Under the pieces are notes generated by a model, which had not been told where the DNA came from, did no database searches, and was given only the letters and a program-made list of their open reading frames with translations. Of a stretch of 64,000 bases of DNA, positions 26,086 to 35,000 are shown in pieces. The stretch spans positions 503,030 through 567,029 of the forward strand of contig CM007314.1 of the NCBI GenBank assembly GCA_000333855.2, given 5' to 3'. The position numbers and the translations under genes were made by a program. This DNA comes from Endotrypanum monterogeii. Its lineage: Eukaryota > Euglenozoa > Kinetoplastea > Trypanosomatida > Trypanosomatidae. Each line of letters starts with the position of its first letter. Within the stretch, counting starts at the first letter, position 1.

Positions 26086-29000
26086 ATGCCCGTGGAGACT
26101 CCTCTCGTCAGCACCCATGGCCTTTTCTGCGCTGCGCTGCAGAGAATGGGTGGAGTCAATTTATTTTCTCACGGACCGACAAAGAAAGCAGGGGAGGTAC
26201 GGCATTCTTCGTTCAGTCGACGTGATGATGAAGTGACTCCTGCTTTGCCAGTGTGTGTGCCACCTTCCGAAAAGGGGGGAAATCGATGGTCGCGGTCTAG
26301 CGGAGATGTGGCTGCTGCCCCCAACGACACGCAACAGCACAACGATCTGCCCTCACACGAACCCACGGGTGTCACCGCGGTGAGGGCGAGGGGCCTTTGT
26401 TCCCAGGAGCTGATGAAGCGTGAGGGGGCTATTCCACATCAAGATGCACAAGCACGCCTGCACCATCTGCGTTTTTTCCGTTTGGGTTACTCCCTGGAAG
26501 AGGCCTCCGCCTCAGAGTCTCATGAAGCGAGCGGGGATACGTTGACAGTGAAACCGACCGCACGCCGCAGCGACGTTCACGGCATCGCCTCGGAGCTGGA
26601 AGCGGTTTTCTTTGAAGTGGCCAAAGAGGCGGTCACCGCCGTCACGGGGCGTCAATTGCGTGCTTACTTGCTAGGCGACGACAGCACGGTAGGTCGCGGC
26701 GCTCATCTACTTCAGCCTGCACAGTGTTCGACTGCAAAAGCACCTGAGACTACGACGGCGGCCCGCCAAGTAGCGCTCCACGAAGGTATGGGGATCTTCA
26801 TGAATGCTGTTGCAGAACAGGAGGCGATGCTCAATGCCCTTGCCATGGCTTGCAAGACACACCTGCTCGCAGACAGCTCAGCTACGTCGGTTCCGCCTGC
26901 ATGTTCTTTTTTTTCCTCTCTTGCGACAATCCCGATGCGCCAGTGGGCTGGCGTGCATCTCTACAATGATTGGTTTGTGCGTTGCCCGACCCCGGATGTT
27001 TCTCTGCCTTCAATAGCGACAACACCGAAAAGGAGTAGTCGTTCTGGGGTACCCCCGCCTGTCCTCGGTTCTGCCTCACGGGGCGTGCCAAAGGCACTTG
27101 TGCTCCCATCGGATATTGAGAAGGAGCTGGGTAAGTACTGGACGCTACACAACGAGGCTGAGGCACGGGCGCGGCTCACTGCGCTCCGCTCGAATGACGC
27201 GGAGGCATTCGCTAAGCACATTAGTTTGCTGAAGGTTTCTTCCCTTCTCAACATAATGGAGAGGACGGAGGACTTTATGCGACGCATTGGTCTGTGCCTT
27301 CAGTCCCACGTCAACCCTGCCGCTGCAAACAGTGGTTGTGGTGGTGCTATCGATGCAAAAACGATCTCGACGACGCCGGCAGCGACTGCAACCATTTCTA
27401 AATTGGGCGACGTTTCCTGCACGGGTAAGGAGGTGCGTGACGACAGCAGTGATTACAGGCGCTTCCGGGCGTACGTAACATCCACTAAGAATGAGTTCAA
27501 GCTTATACATAGCGTGGATGCATTCGTGGAGACACAGCCGGCTGGCCTGGACGCAACCCTGCTTCCGCATCAGATGGATGGGCTTCGTTTTCTTGCTTCT
27601 CTCGATGCCAACCACATCAACGGTATATTGGCAGATGAAATGGGGGTTGGCAAAACCATTCAGACTCTCGCCTTCTTCCTCTACCTCAAGAACAGGAGAG
27701 TCGAGACGACCGAGTGCAGCGGCACTGGCAGAACACTACCTCAGTCCATGTGTCCGCGCCTCCCTCACTTGGTTCTCGCCCCACTGTCTGTTGTTCGTGA
27801 ATGGCGGGAGGCGTGTGCACAGTTTGTCTCGCATGCGCTTCGTGTTGCTGTATACCAGGAGCTAGCCGATCCAGTGCGGGAGGCAAAGAACTATGATGTT
27901 GTTCTCCTTCCAATACACGCCGTCCGCCGTGTTGGCGCGGAGGCGTCGCGCATTAGGTGGCACTATCTCGTCGTGGATGAGGCACACAAGGCGGTAGCTA
28001 ATCTAGGTACCGCCACTGCACGCTGTATTTTGAATCTTCGCTGCTTACGCCGCCTGGTGTTGACGGGAACGCCGCTCAGCAGTGACCTGCAGGAGCTCTG
28101 GTCGCTGCTATTTTTTTTGAATCCGTGTGTGTTCGCTGACAAGGACTCGTTTGACGAGGTGTTCCGCCGTCCGTTTCGCGTGTATGAGGCGCGCGAGATG
28201 GAGCTCACAGAGGAGGAGCGAGGGCTCCTTATACTTCGACTTCACCAAGTCCTGCGGCCGTTTCTGCTGCGACGCACAAAGGCGGATGTGGATCCGACCC
28301 TCCGCATGACCTTTCATCACCTGCGGTGCCCGCTGAGTGCGATGCAGCAGCGCCTGTTGTCGATGCTGCGCGAGCAAAGACGAACGCCTGCTGTGCTCAG
28401 CATGTCCATGCATAAACACAGTGAAACCAGCAGCAGCAGCAGCAGCGAGGCAGGCGATGAAGTCAGCGAGGATACTGAACATGCCGCTGGCGTGGCAGGG
28501 CCCAACAGCGCCTCTCCAGAGGTGAGAATGGGGTGTGGCGAGGGTGTGGGGCACTGTCAAGGCGCTGCAGCAGCAATTACGGCAACAGAGACTCAGCCAA
28601 GCAAGGCATCACAGTCTCTCGATACTCGAAAGACCCCCGACGAAGCAGACACGAGCTCTGATGCGATCAGCGAGTTGGTGTTTCGGTATCTCCCCGCTCT
28701 GGCGAGAGCCGGGCGTGACGGTTCCCTGCGTTCTGCGGTGCGGCAAGATAGAGCCCTGGGGCTTACCAGCGCCGGCGTTTCGGAATCAACGGCGCAGCTT
28801 CTGTGTAACCATGCCTTTTTGCTGCCGTTTTTTTCACAGGTGCTCCATCGTCACGGCCTCGATGAGGTCACGTGGGAGGGCTGCGGTACTGCTGACTCTA
28901 TCGCTCCGGCTGCGGGAGAGGGCGTTGTTCTGAATGACGAGGCGGGGGGTCGTTGCGGCGCAGCCGGCCTCACCTTGGCTTGCAGCGGGAAATTTCTTCT

Positions 29001-30471
29001 TCTCCATCTGCTTCTCTCACGTTTGTATGTGGCGCAGCATAAGGTGGTTCTTTTCACTCATTGGCTCCACTGCGTGGATCTGCTCGTCGATTATCTGCAC
29101 AGTCGCGGTTGGGCAGGCTGCACTGAGATGCTTACAGGCAGCAGCAGTGAGGAGCAACGTGTCGCGAGTGTTCAGCGATTTCGTGAAGACCCCAGTTGTC
29201 TCTTTTTTATTCTCTCAGTCCAAGCCGGTGGGTGCGGGATCAACCTGCAAGTTGCGCACGTGGTTGTCCTTGTGGACCGTGACTATACTGCAACCAACGA
29301 AGATCAAGCACTGGCACGAGTTTACCGAATTGGCCAACGGCACACAGTGCGAGCCGTGTACCTGGCGACCACTGATGTCAGCGAGCAACGCGTGGCGCAG
29401 CGCGCCGCCATGAAAAACAAACCGCGACAGGCTATCATTAATAACGGCATTTACCAAGTCGCAAAGGACACCGAGGTCGAGCAACCCGAGGAGCCAGAAA
29501 AGGCCTTGAGGGTGGCCGCGGTCTCGGACCCTTGCCCAAATCCTGCAAATGACCTTGATGCGTGTGCGGTGTGGAGCTCGGTTCTTGCTCTCTGCACAGC
29601 CCCCTCAACCACGTCTGAAAGACAGAAAACACGAGGGTCTGACTCTCAAGACGTGGTTCACACTTCTAGTGTGTCTGCACCAGATCCCCTAGTTCCACCG
29701 GAGCCCTTCTGGGTGTCTCTCTCTCGCCTCGTTGAGTCGATGGATCAGCTGGTGCTCACGGAGGAGGATCATGCGGCGGCTTCGGTACGCAGTGCTAAGG
29801 AGTTGAGGAAGGATGGGGACTGCGCACCCACCTCGAGCGTTGTTGCGCGGCTCATCGCAACTCGGCCTCCACTGAGTACTGCTGAGCTACATCTGCGACT
29901 TCAGAGGGAGTCGGGCGAACGACTCTCTCATCCTTTCTGCGACAGCGAAAGAGTTTTGTCGGTGCACGGTGCCTCTGCCGGCGACCTAAGTTCAGCGGCA
30001 GGGACGAATCACACTCTGGCCTCAGTCGCAAAGGAGTTTGTGATACTCGCCGACAGTGAACCACCATCGGCCGCTCTCGCCGCCCCGGCCGCGCTATCGC
30101 AATGCACCCACCCCTCTGCCCCTACCACAGATACCCAGAAAAATAGTGCTTTATTTTGGTTAGAGTACTGCCATCTGCTTCGCCTCGCTGCTCAGGGTCC
30201 CGACCTCTTCACCGACTCTCTCGATATCGCTGTCAGTAACGATGCCTGCGAAAACGACACAGATGTGCAGAGCCGCCGACGAGAGAGGCGTGCTCGTCGA
30301 GCGGCTAAGCGTATGAGGCTCGTCAGCGTTGATGTGCCTGACAGTTTCCGTGCGACATGTTGGGCTCAAGAGGGCATCGACGACGACGAAGAGGTGGCAA
30401 CGCTCTACCTGCGGCACCTCGATGCACGCACACGCAAAAGTCGTCAACGTCCCCGAAAGGATGTCGTCTAA
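26086..30471 (+). CDS. SNF2-family DNA-dependent ATPase
   Basis: The protein is a nuclear ATP-driven DNA translocase of the SWI2/SNF2 superfamily. Of 1461 residues, lobe 1 spans about 495-760. It has the motif LLPHQMDGLRFL, a Walker A of DEMGVGKT at 517-524, LAPLSVVREW, a DEAH box at 631-634 and LTGTPLSSDLQELW. A Ser/Glu-rich insertion follows at about 770-880. Lobe 2 has VVLFTHW near 985, SVQAGGCGINLQ, and motif VI with R1078 and R1081 in ALARVYRIGQR. The 490-residue N-terminus and the C-terminus beyond 1130 are not recognised; the last part ends in basic clusters such as RRRERRARRAAKRMR, a likely nuclear localisation signal. The subfamily is not resolved. Alternative in-frame start: 26146. 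An ATG at 26079 overlaps in another frame. Confidence 0.9.
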   Translation: MPVETPLVSTHGLFCAALQRMGGVNLFSHGPTKKAGEVRHSSFSRRDDEVTPALPVCVPPSEKGGNRWSRSSGDVAAAPNDTQQHNDLPSHEPTGVTAVRARGLCSQELMKREGAIPHQDAQARLHHLRFFRLGYSLEEASASESHEASGDTLTVKPTARRSDVHGIASELEAVFFEVAKEAVTAVTGRQLRAYLLGDDSTVGRGAHLLQPAQCSTAKAPETTTAARQVALHEGMGIFMNAVAEQEAMLNALAMACKTHLLADSSATSVPPACSFFSSLATIPMRQWAGVHLYNDWFVRCPTPDVSLPSIATTPKRSSRSGVPPPVLGSASRGVPKALVLPSDIEKELGKYWTLHNEAEARARLTALRSNDAEAFAKHISLLKVSSLLNIMERTEDFMRRIGLCLQSHVNPAAANSGCGGAIDAKTISTTPAATATISKLGDVSCTGKEVRDDSSDYRRFRAYVTSTKNEFKLIHSVDAFVETQPAGLDATLLPHQMDGLRFLASLDANHINGILADEMGVGKTIQTLAFFLYLKNRRVETTECSGTGRTLPQSMCPRLPHLVLAPLSVVREWREACAQFVSHALRVAVYQELADPVREAKNYDVVLLPIHAVRRVGAEASRIRWHYLVVDEAHKAVANLGTATARCILNLRCLRRLVLTGTPLSSDLQELWSLLFFLNPCVFADKDSFDEVFRRPFRVYEAREMELTEEERGLLILRLHQVLRPFLLRRTKADVDPTLRMTFHHLRCPLSAMQQRLLSMLREQRRTPAVLSMSMHKHSETSSSSSSEAGDEVSEDTEHAAGVAGPNSASPEVRMGCGEGVGHCQGAAAAITATETQPSKASQSLDTRKTPDEADTSSDAISELVFRYLPALARAGRDGSLRSAVRQDRALGLTSAGVSESTAQLLCNHAFLLPFFSQVLHRHGLDEVTWEGCGTADSIAPAAGEGVVLNDEAGGRCGAAGLTLACSGKFLLLHLLLSRLYVAQHKVVLFTHWLHCVDLLVDYLHSRGWAGCTEMLTGSSSEEQRVASVQRFREDPSCLFFILSVQAGGCGINLQVAHVVVLVDRDYTATNEDQALARVYRIGQRHTVRAVYLATTDVSEQRVAQRAAMKNKPRQAIINNGIYQVAKDTEVEQPEEPEKALRVAAVSDPCPNPANDLDACAVWSSVLALCTAPSTTSERQKTRGSDSQDVVHTSSVSAPDPLVPPEPFWVSLSRLVESMDQLVLTEEDHAAASVRSAKELRKDGDCAPTSSVVARLIATRPPLSTAELHLRLQRESGERLSHPFCDSERVLSVHGASAGDLSSAAGTNHTLASVAKEFVILADSEPPSAALAAPAALSQCTHPSAPTTDTQKNSALFWLEYCHLLRLAAQGPDLFTDSLDIAVSNDACENDTDVQSRRRERRARRAAKRMRLVSVDVPDSFRATCWAQEGIDDDEEVATLYLRHLDARTRKSRQRPRKDVV

Positions 30472-31666
30472 GAAAGCAACTGTGTGTGGGTTTATGCCGT
30501 GACGTTGTGGTCGAGAGATCCTGTCTTTGTTTTTCAATCGTCATGACTTGGTCATACTGTGATTCTTCCACCGCTGAAGGGTTTACCCCCCCCCCCACCA
30601 TCATCACCACGCGGGTTTTGCACCTGATTTATTTCCCCTTCGATTCTTGATATCCAGGAGTTAGCCGCTTTTTTTTTCCCCTCCTACTTATTTCACCAGA
30701 CATGCCATTTGCTGTTTGTTCTCTTGAAACTCTCCAATAGGCACGTGTGGCTGCTCTTTTCATGATCTGCTATCAAAACAGCTATTGCTCCGAGGTCTTC
30801 CTCACTCAAAATCAAGCAAACGAACGAACAGACAGATAGGCTATCAAAAAAAAAAACGAAAAAAAAAGGGGCCCCTTTTTCCCTTTTCTTCCCTCCTTTT
30901 GACCCCTTGCGGAAGGCTGAGCGGCGTTAGCTTTATACCCAGATGGGTCACTCTTGGGATTATGTACCTCTACTCGGATAGAGGAAGGGTCATGGGGCCA
31001 ACCGATAGGGTGGTGATGGAGGGAGACAGAGGTCGCAGATGGGTGAGGTAGGGTGCTAGGAGGTGTTTGAGGGAGTATTTGTGCAAATAATATTCTTTTC
31101 AGGCGCTGAGCACGGTGCTGCAGGAGGATTCCTTGATGGGTTCCTCTCCTTCCACCGCACCATCTCCCTCTTCCCCTCACCCGAGTTTATGGCAATCGTC
31201 AGACCTTTGCACAGCCTCCTTATTGCGTCTTGTGCTGAGATGAATGCATGACTACCGTGAAACGGGTGTAGGCGATTGAATGTCCCCTGCTCCTCTCAGG
31301 AACACTGGTTGGTCCTACCTGCCCCCAATCACCCATCCACTCCCACACACACAACAAAAGCCGCCCATCACTACAGATGTATCTGCATCTGACTCTGCGT
31401 CCTTTAAAAAAAAAAATTCTCTCTACTAACCTGCTCCCTTTCTCCTCGATCATCCAGTCATTTCACGCTGCAGCACGTGTATGCCAAGTGTGTTTGGGTG
31501 TGTGCATTTAATTTGTACCTGTCTTTCTGCGACAACTTCCCCCCTTCTCCTCCTCCTCTTCATATTATCGGTCGCAAACAAATTGAGCGTGGGTCAAGGG
31601 AGGGTAGCGGGTGTGTGTGTGCTGTTCACTGGCGGGGCCTCTGCTTTAGTCTTTCGTGAACGCAAA

Positions 31667-31667
<1 letters not shown>

Positions 31668-31743
<76 letters not shown>
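31668..31743. repeat. Long (CA)n microsatellite
   Basis: About 76 bases of CA carry a single AAC phase break near 31699. It is the longest dinucleotide array in the window. Confidence 0.96.
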
Positions 31744-31745
<2 letters not shown>

Positions 31746-32056
31746 CGCGTGTACGCAGGCAGCAACCCCTGCACGAGCATTTCCTCACTTTCGAGAAGCG
31801 GAATAAAAAAGAGAGGAGGGACCAGCTTCGTTTAGAGCCTTTATCTAGAGTTTTGCAAGTATACACCTGTGCCGAGATACAGCACGAACGAAGACGTTTC
31901 CTTAAAAAAAAGAAAAAAGGACAATTCTTTTTTTTTTTACTGAAAGCTTCGTGCAAGGTGCGCGCTCGTATACCCGCAGCTCACAGGGTCGCACCTGGAT
32001 ACACCGCTGTGCCGCCGTGGTGCACTCTACACCCGGCAGATCCCCTTGGGCAGGTG

Positions 32057-32088
32057 TTTCTTTCCCTCTTTCTTTCCTTCTTCTCGAG
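32057..32088 (+). promoter_or_regulatory. Polypyrimidine tract and acceptor for the Tudor-BRCT gene
   Basis: A TTTCTTTCCCTC tract ends in TCTCGAG, with AG at 32087-32088, three bases before the ATG at 32092. An upstream AG near 32052-32053 could be used instead. Confidence 0.65.
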
Positions 32089-32091
32089 CTT

Positions 32092-35000
32092 ATGCCACCG
32101 AGGCGAGTTGAAGTGCCCGTGTCCGACCGAAGCGAGGGTACGAAGCGACTCTCCGGGGACGGAGCACTTCCGTTGCCGGCGGTCGCGTCTGCACGTCGTC
32201 CACATCACCTTATTTCTCGTCTTCACCCCCCATGGGGTAGTCACAATGGTGCTGCTCCTCGTATGAGTGGTGCAACTACCCAAATAACTATTAGCGTCGA
32301 TAAAGACGGTCGGTCGGGTTACGCATCGGCGGCGCCTGCCGTCACTCAGAGCAAGGCTACTCCCCATGATACGATCGATGCTTCACACGGTCGCGCTGCT
32401 CGAGGGCGCGGCGTACTTGCAACTCGCGCCAACAGAAATCCCAGGAGGCGGGCAGAAGTGACAAAAAAATGCACCGCAAGTCGGAGATCGGGCGATCACC
32501 ATGCTCCCGCAGCTGCGCGGAAACGACCTCGATCGCCCCTCCCTACACGCGGCTCGGCTCCAGATGAGGCGGATGAGGATATTCCAGACAGCTTTGGCGA
32601 CGTTGAGGCACGCGACGACAATACGGTCAGGGCACGCCGCAAAATATTAAATGAGGTGAAATGCGTCGACACAGGGTTACGCACCAGCGAAACACCTCCA
32701 GAGGTCACGCAGCTTTCTTCCTCCACCTCCACGTCGTCGTCGTCGATTTCTACTTCACCTCCCTCAACGCCACTCGAACATGGAGCACGAAAGGGCAATG
32801 ACACTCGACAAGGCGACACAGCCGGGCACCTACGTACCACTACCTCTAACGTCGCTGCGCTTGCGGATGCAGAGCCGCACGCCGCTGAGGTGCAGAACCG
32901 CCACAATTCTGAGGTACAAATTCCCCTGTCACCGCCAACTCCGAGGGTAGTTGTCGAGGAAGTCGTTATCTCTCCTATGCGGATCGGCGACAATGTAGGG
33001 CCGCCGGATCCGCCGCAGAACTACACCGCTGCTTCTACAGCCGATAGCAAAGTTCTATTTGCCGAGGAAGAGGAGGAAGGGGAGGAGTGTGAGGGGAGAG
33101 AGGGCTTGCGGACCACTCACCGCGACGCAGAGTATGATGGTCCGCAGCCGACGACCTCCCTGCAAGAGGATACACATGTCCTTGGTAGTCTGTCGGAGAA
33201 TGCTCCTATTGTAGCTGCCCGTCCGCAAGCCGTGCAGAGCCATTTGCAAACTCTCGGTGACTGCGACCACTGCATCTCACAATCAGCGTGCGTTTGCACA
33301 GCCAATAGAGACCATGTCCTTCTGGGAGAGCCGCCCGGCGCGCGATGCGGTCACCCTGACGATGCAAAACTTATGCTCGACCACCAAGGCGCGGGCGTGG
33401 AGCAAGAGACGAACCAGCAAACATGCGCCGTCTGCACAACGCCACCTTCAAAGCCTGCCTTTATGGGCTTGTGCGGGGGCAGTGTTACTCCAGTAATAGA
33501 GGGCCAAGGAACGTGCACAGCAGGCGAGTCTGCAACGTTTGCCGAAACACTTGCAGTGCAGGACTTGTCGCTTCTTCCCGAGGATGACGGGGGCAGCCCT
33601 CTTGACATCCGTGGCGGTGCTGCCAACGGTCACGAATGTAGCCAAGACGCGGTGTTGGCTTCCTTCACTCCTCAACACACACCGCACTCCACCACGGTGG
33701 CCGCAGAGGGGCTTTCTTGGCAGCGAGGGGCCATACCGTGGGCAGAAAATTCAGAGGACGTGCTGCTCGGTGAAGGGGTTGTATCTCCTTCCGTACAGCA
33801 GGCCACGGTTCCTCTACAACCATTTACCTATGATACTGAAGAGGTGGCAGAATATGGTATCAATGCAAGGACAGGGGCAACAGAAGCCGCAGCGGGGCCG
33901 TCTCAATGTGACAGGGCAGTCGCGGTAGTAAGCGACTCAAATTTGTCTACAGCGTTTATTTCCAAACTCTGCCCGGCTTTTCCCCACCTCACGACTGGTG
34001 ACGGCACAGCGAGCGACATCAAGCGCCATGGAAGTCTGTCTCCCCCACAATTTCCGCTTAACGCCGCCGCCTCACCGACAGGAGCGAAGTCGGCGCCGTT
34101 AAGGGTATCTCCGACCCTTGTATCACCACCTTTCTTGCCTAGTTCTCTCCCATCGACGCTGGACGACGGGCTATGGAAAGAGAGTCCCAGCGCCGGACAG
34201 GCTGGTATGGTGAACTCCGGGGCAGTAACCCCGCCCCGCGACACGACAAACACACAACACAGTCCCGAGAGTACTGCTCTTCTGGCGGCACATTTTCTTT
34301 CCGGTCCCCATCCGGAGACAGTTCCAGTCGATCCATTTCTGAGAACGCCCCCCCAGTTCAAAGGCGCTTTTTCTTTGAAGGCCAGAGATTCTAGTCGCGG
34401 TGGCGGCGTGAGTGGCGGGCGATCACCACCGCGCTCGAGCAGCGGCCGCCTCAAGAAGGCCGATGACCCACCTGCTGTACTGAATTCCCTGTCTCAGGCG
34501 CCTCTTCGCGTAGTGAAGCACTCCGCAGCGGTCGACACGTCCGCCGTGGACCTCCAATATTTCGCTGTAGGCACCAGGGTAGAGGGCCGGTGGGGAGCAC
34601 AGTGGTTCCCGGCGGTGATTAGGGAAGCTCCGCGAAACGGGTTTGTGCAGATTCAGTGGGAGGAAGATGGCGCGCTCCTACACGTGCGACTCTGTGAAGT
34701 GCGACAACTGCCCGGTGGTACTTCAACCAATGGTTCAGTGCCCGAGTCTGCGAGGAACGACATCAGTTCGAGCGCAGTCCCAGTAGCTAAACATACTTTG
34801 AAGAGAAGCGAATCTGGCGTGCTGACAGCAACCCAGCTCGTGTCACTGATGGAGGAGGAGGACGCTGAGGATAGTCGACAGGAGCCTGTGCCGCGGTACA
34901 TGCGTCGCTCCTCCCCATGTGGGGAGACAGTACCGCTGACAGGTGCACCCATAGACAGGCAATCAAGGGAGTGTGGTGCGCCGGGCATGATAGAGTCTGA

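Larger units (their letters stand above)
30472..32091. other. Intergenic region with a long CA array
   Basis: No gene is seen. The main element is a 76-base CA array at 31668-31743. C runs, A runs and T runs occur elsewhere. A long TTTCTTTCC tract runs into the acceptor at 32087-32088. Confidence 0.75.

Noticed and set aside
31481..32266. 261-codon plus-strand ORF running through the CA array
   Set aside because: Much of it encodes His-Thr repeats from the microsatellite, and it overlaps the better-supported Tudor-BRCT gene in another frame.
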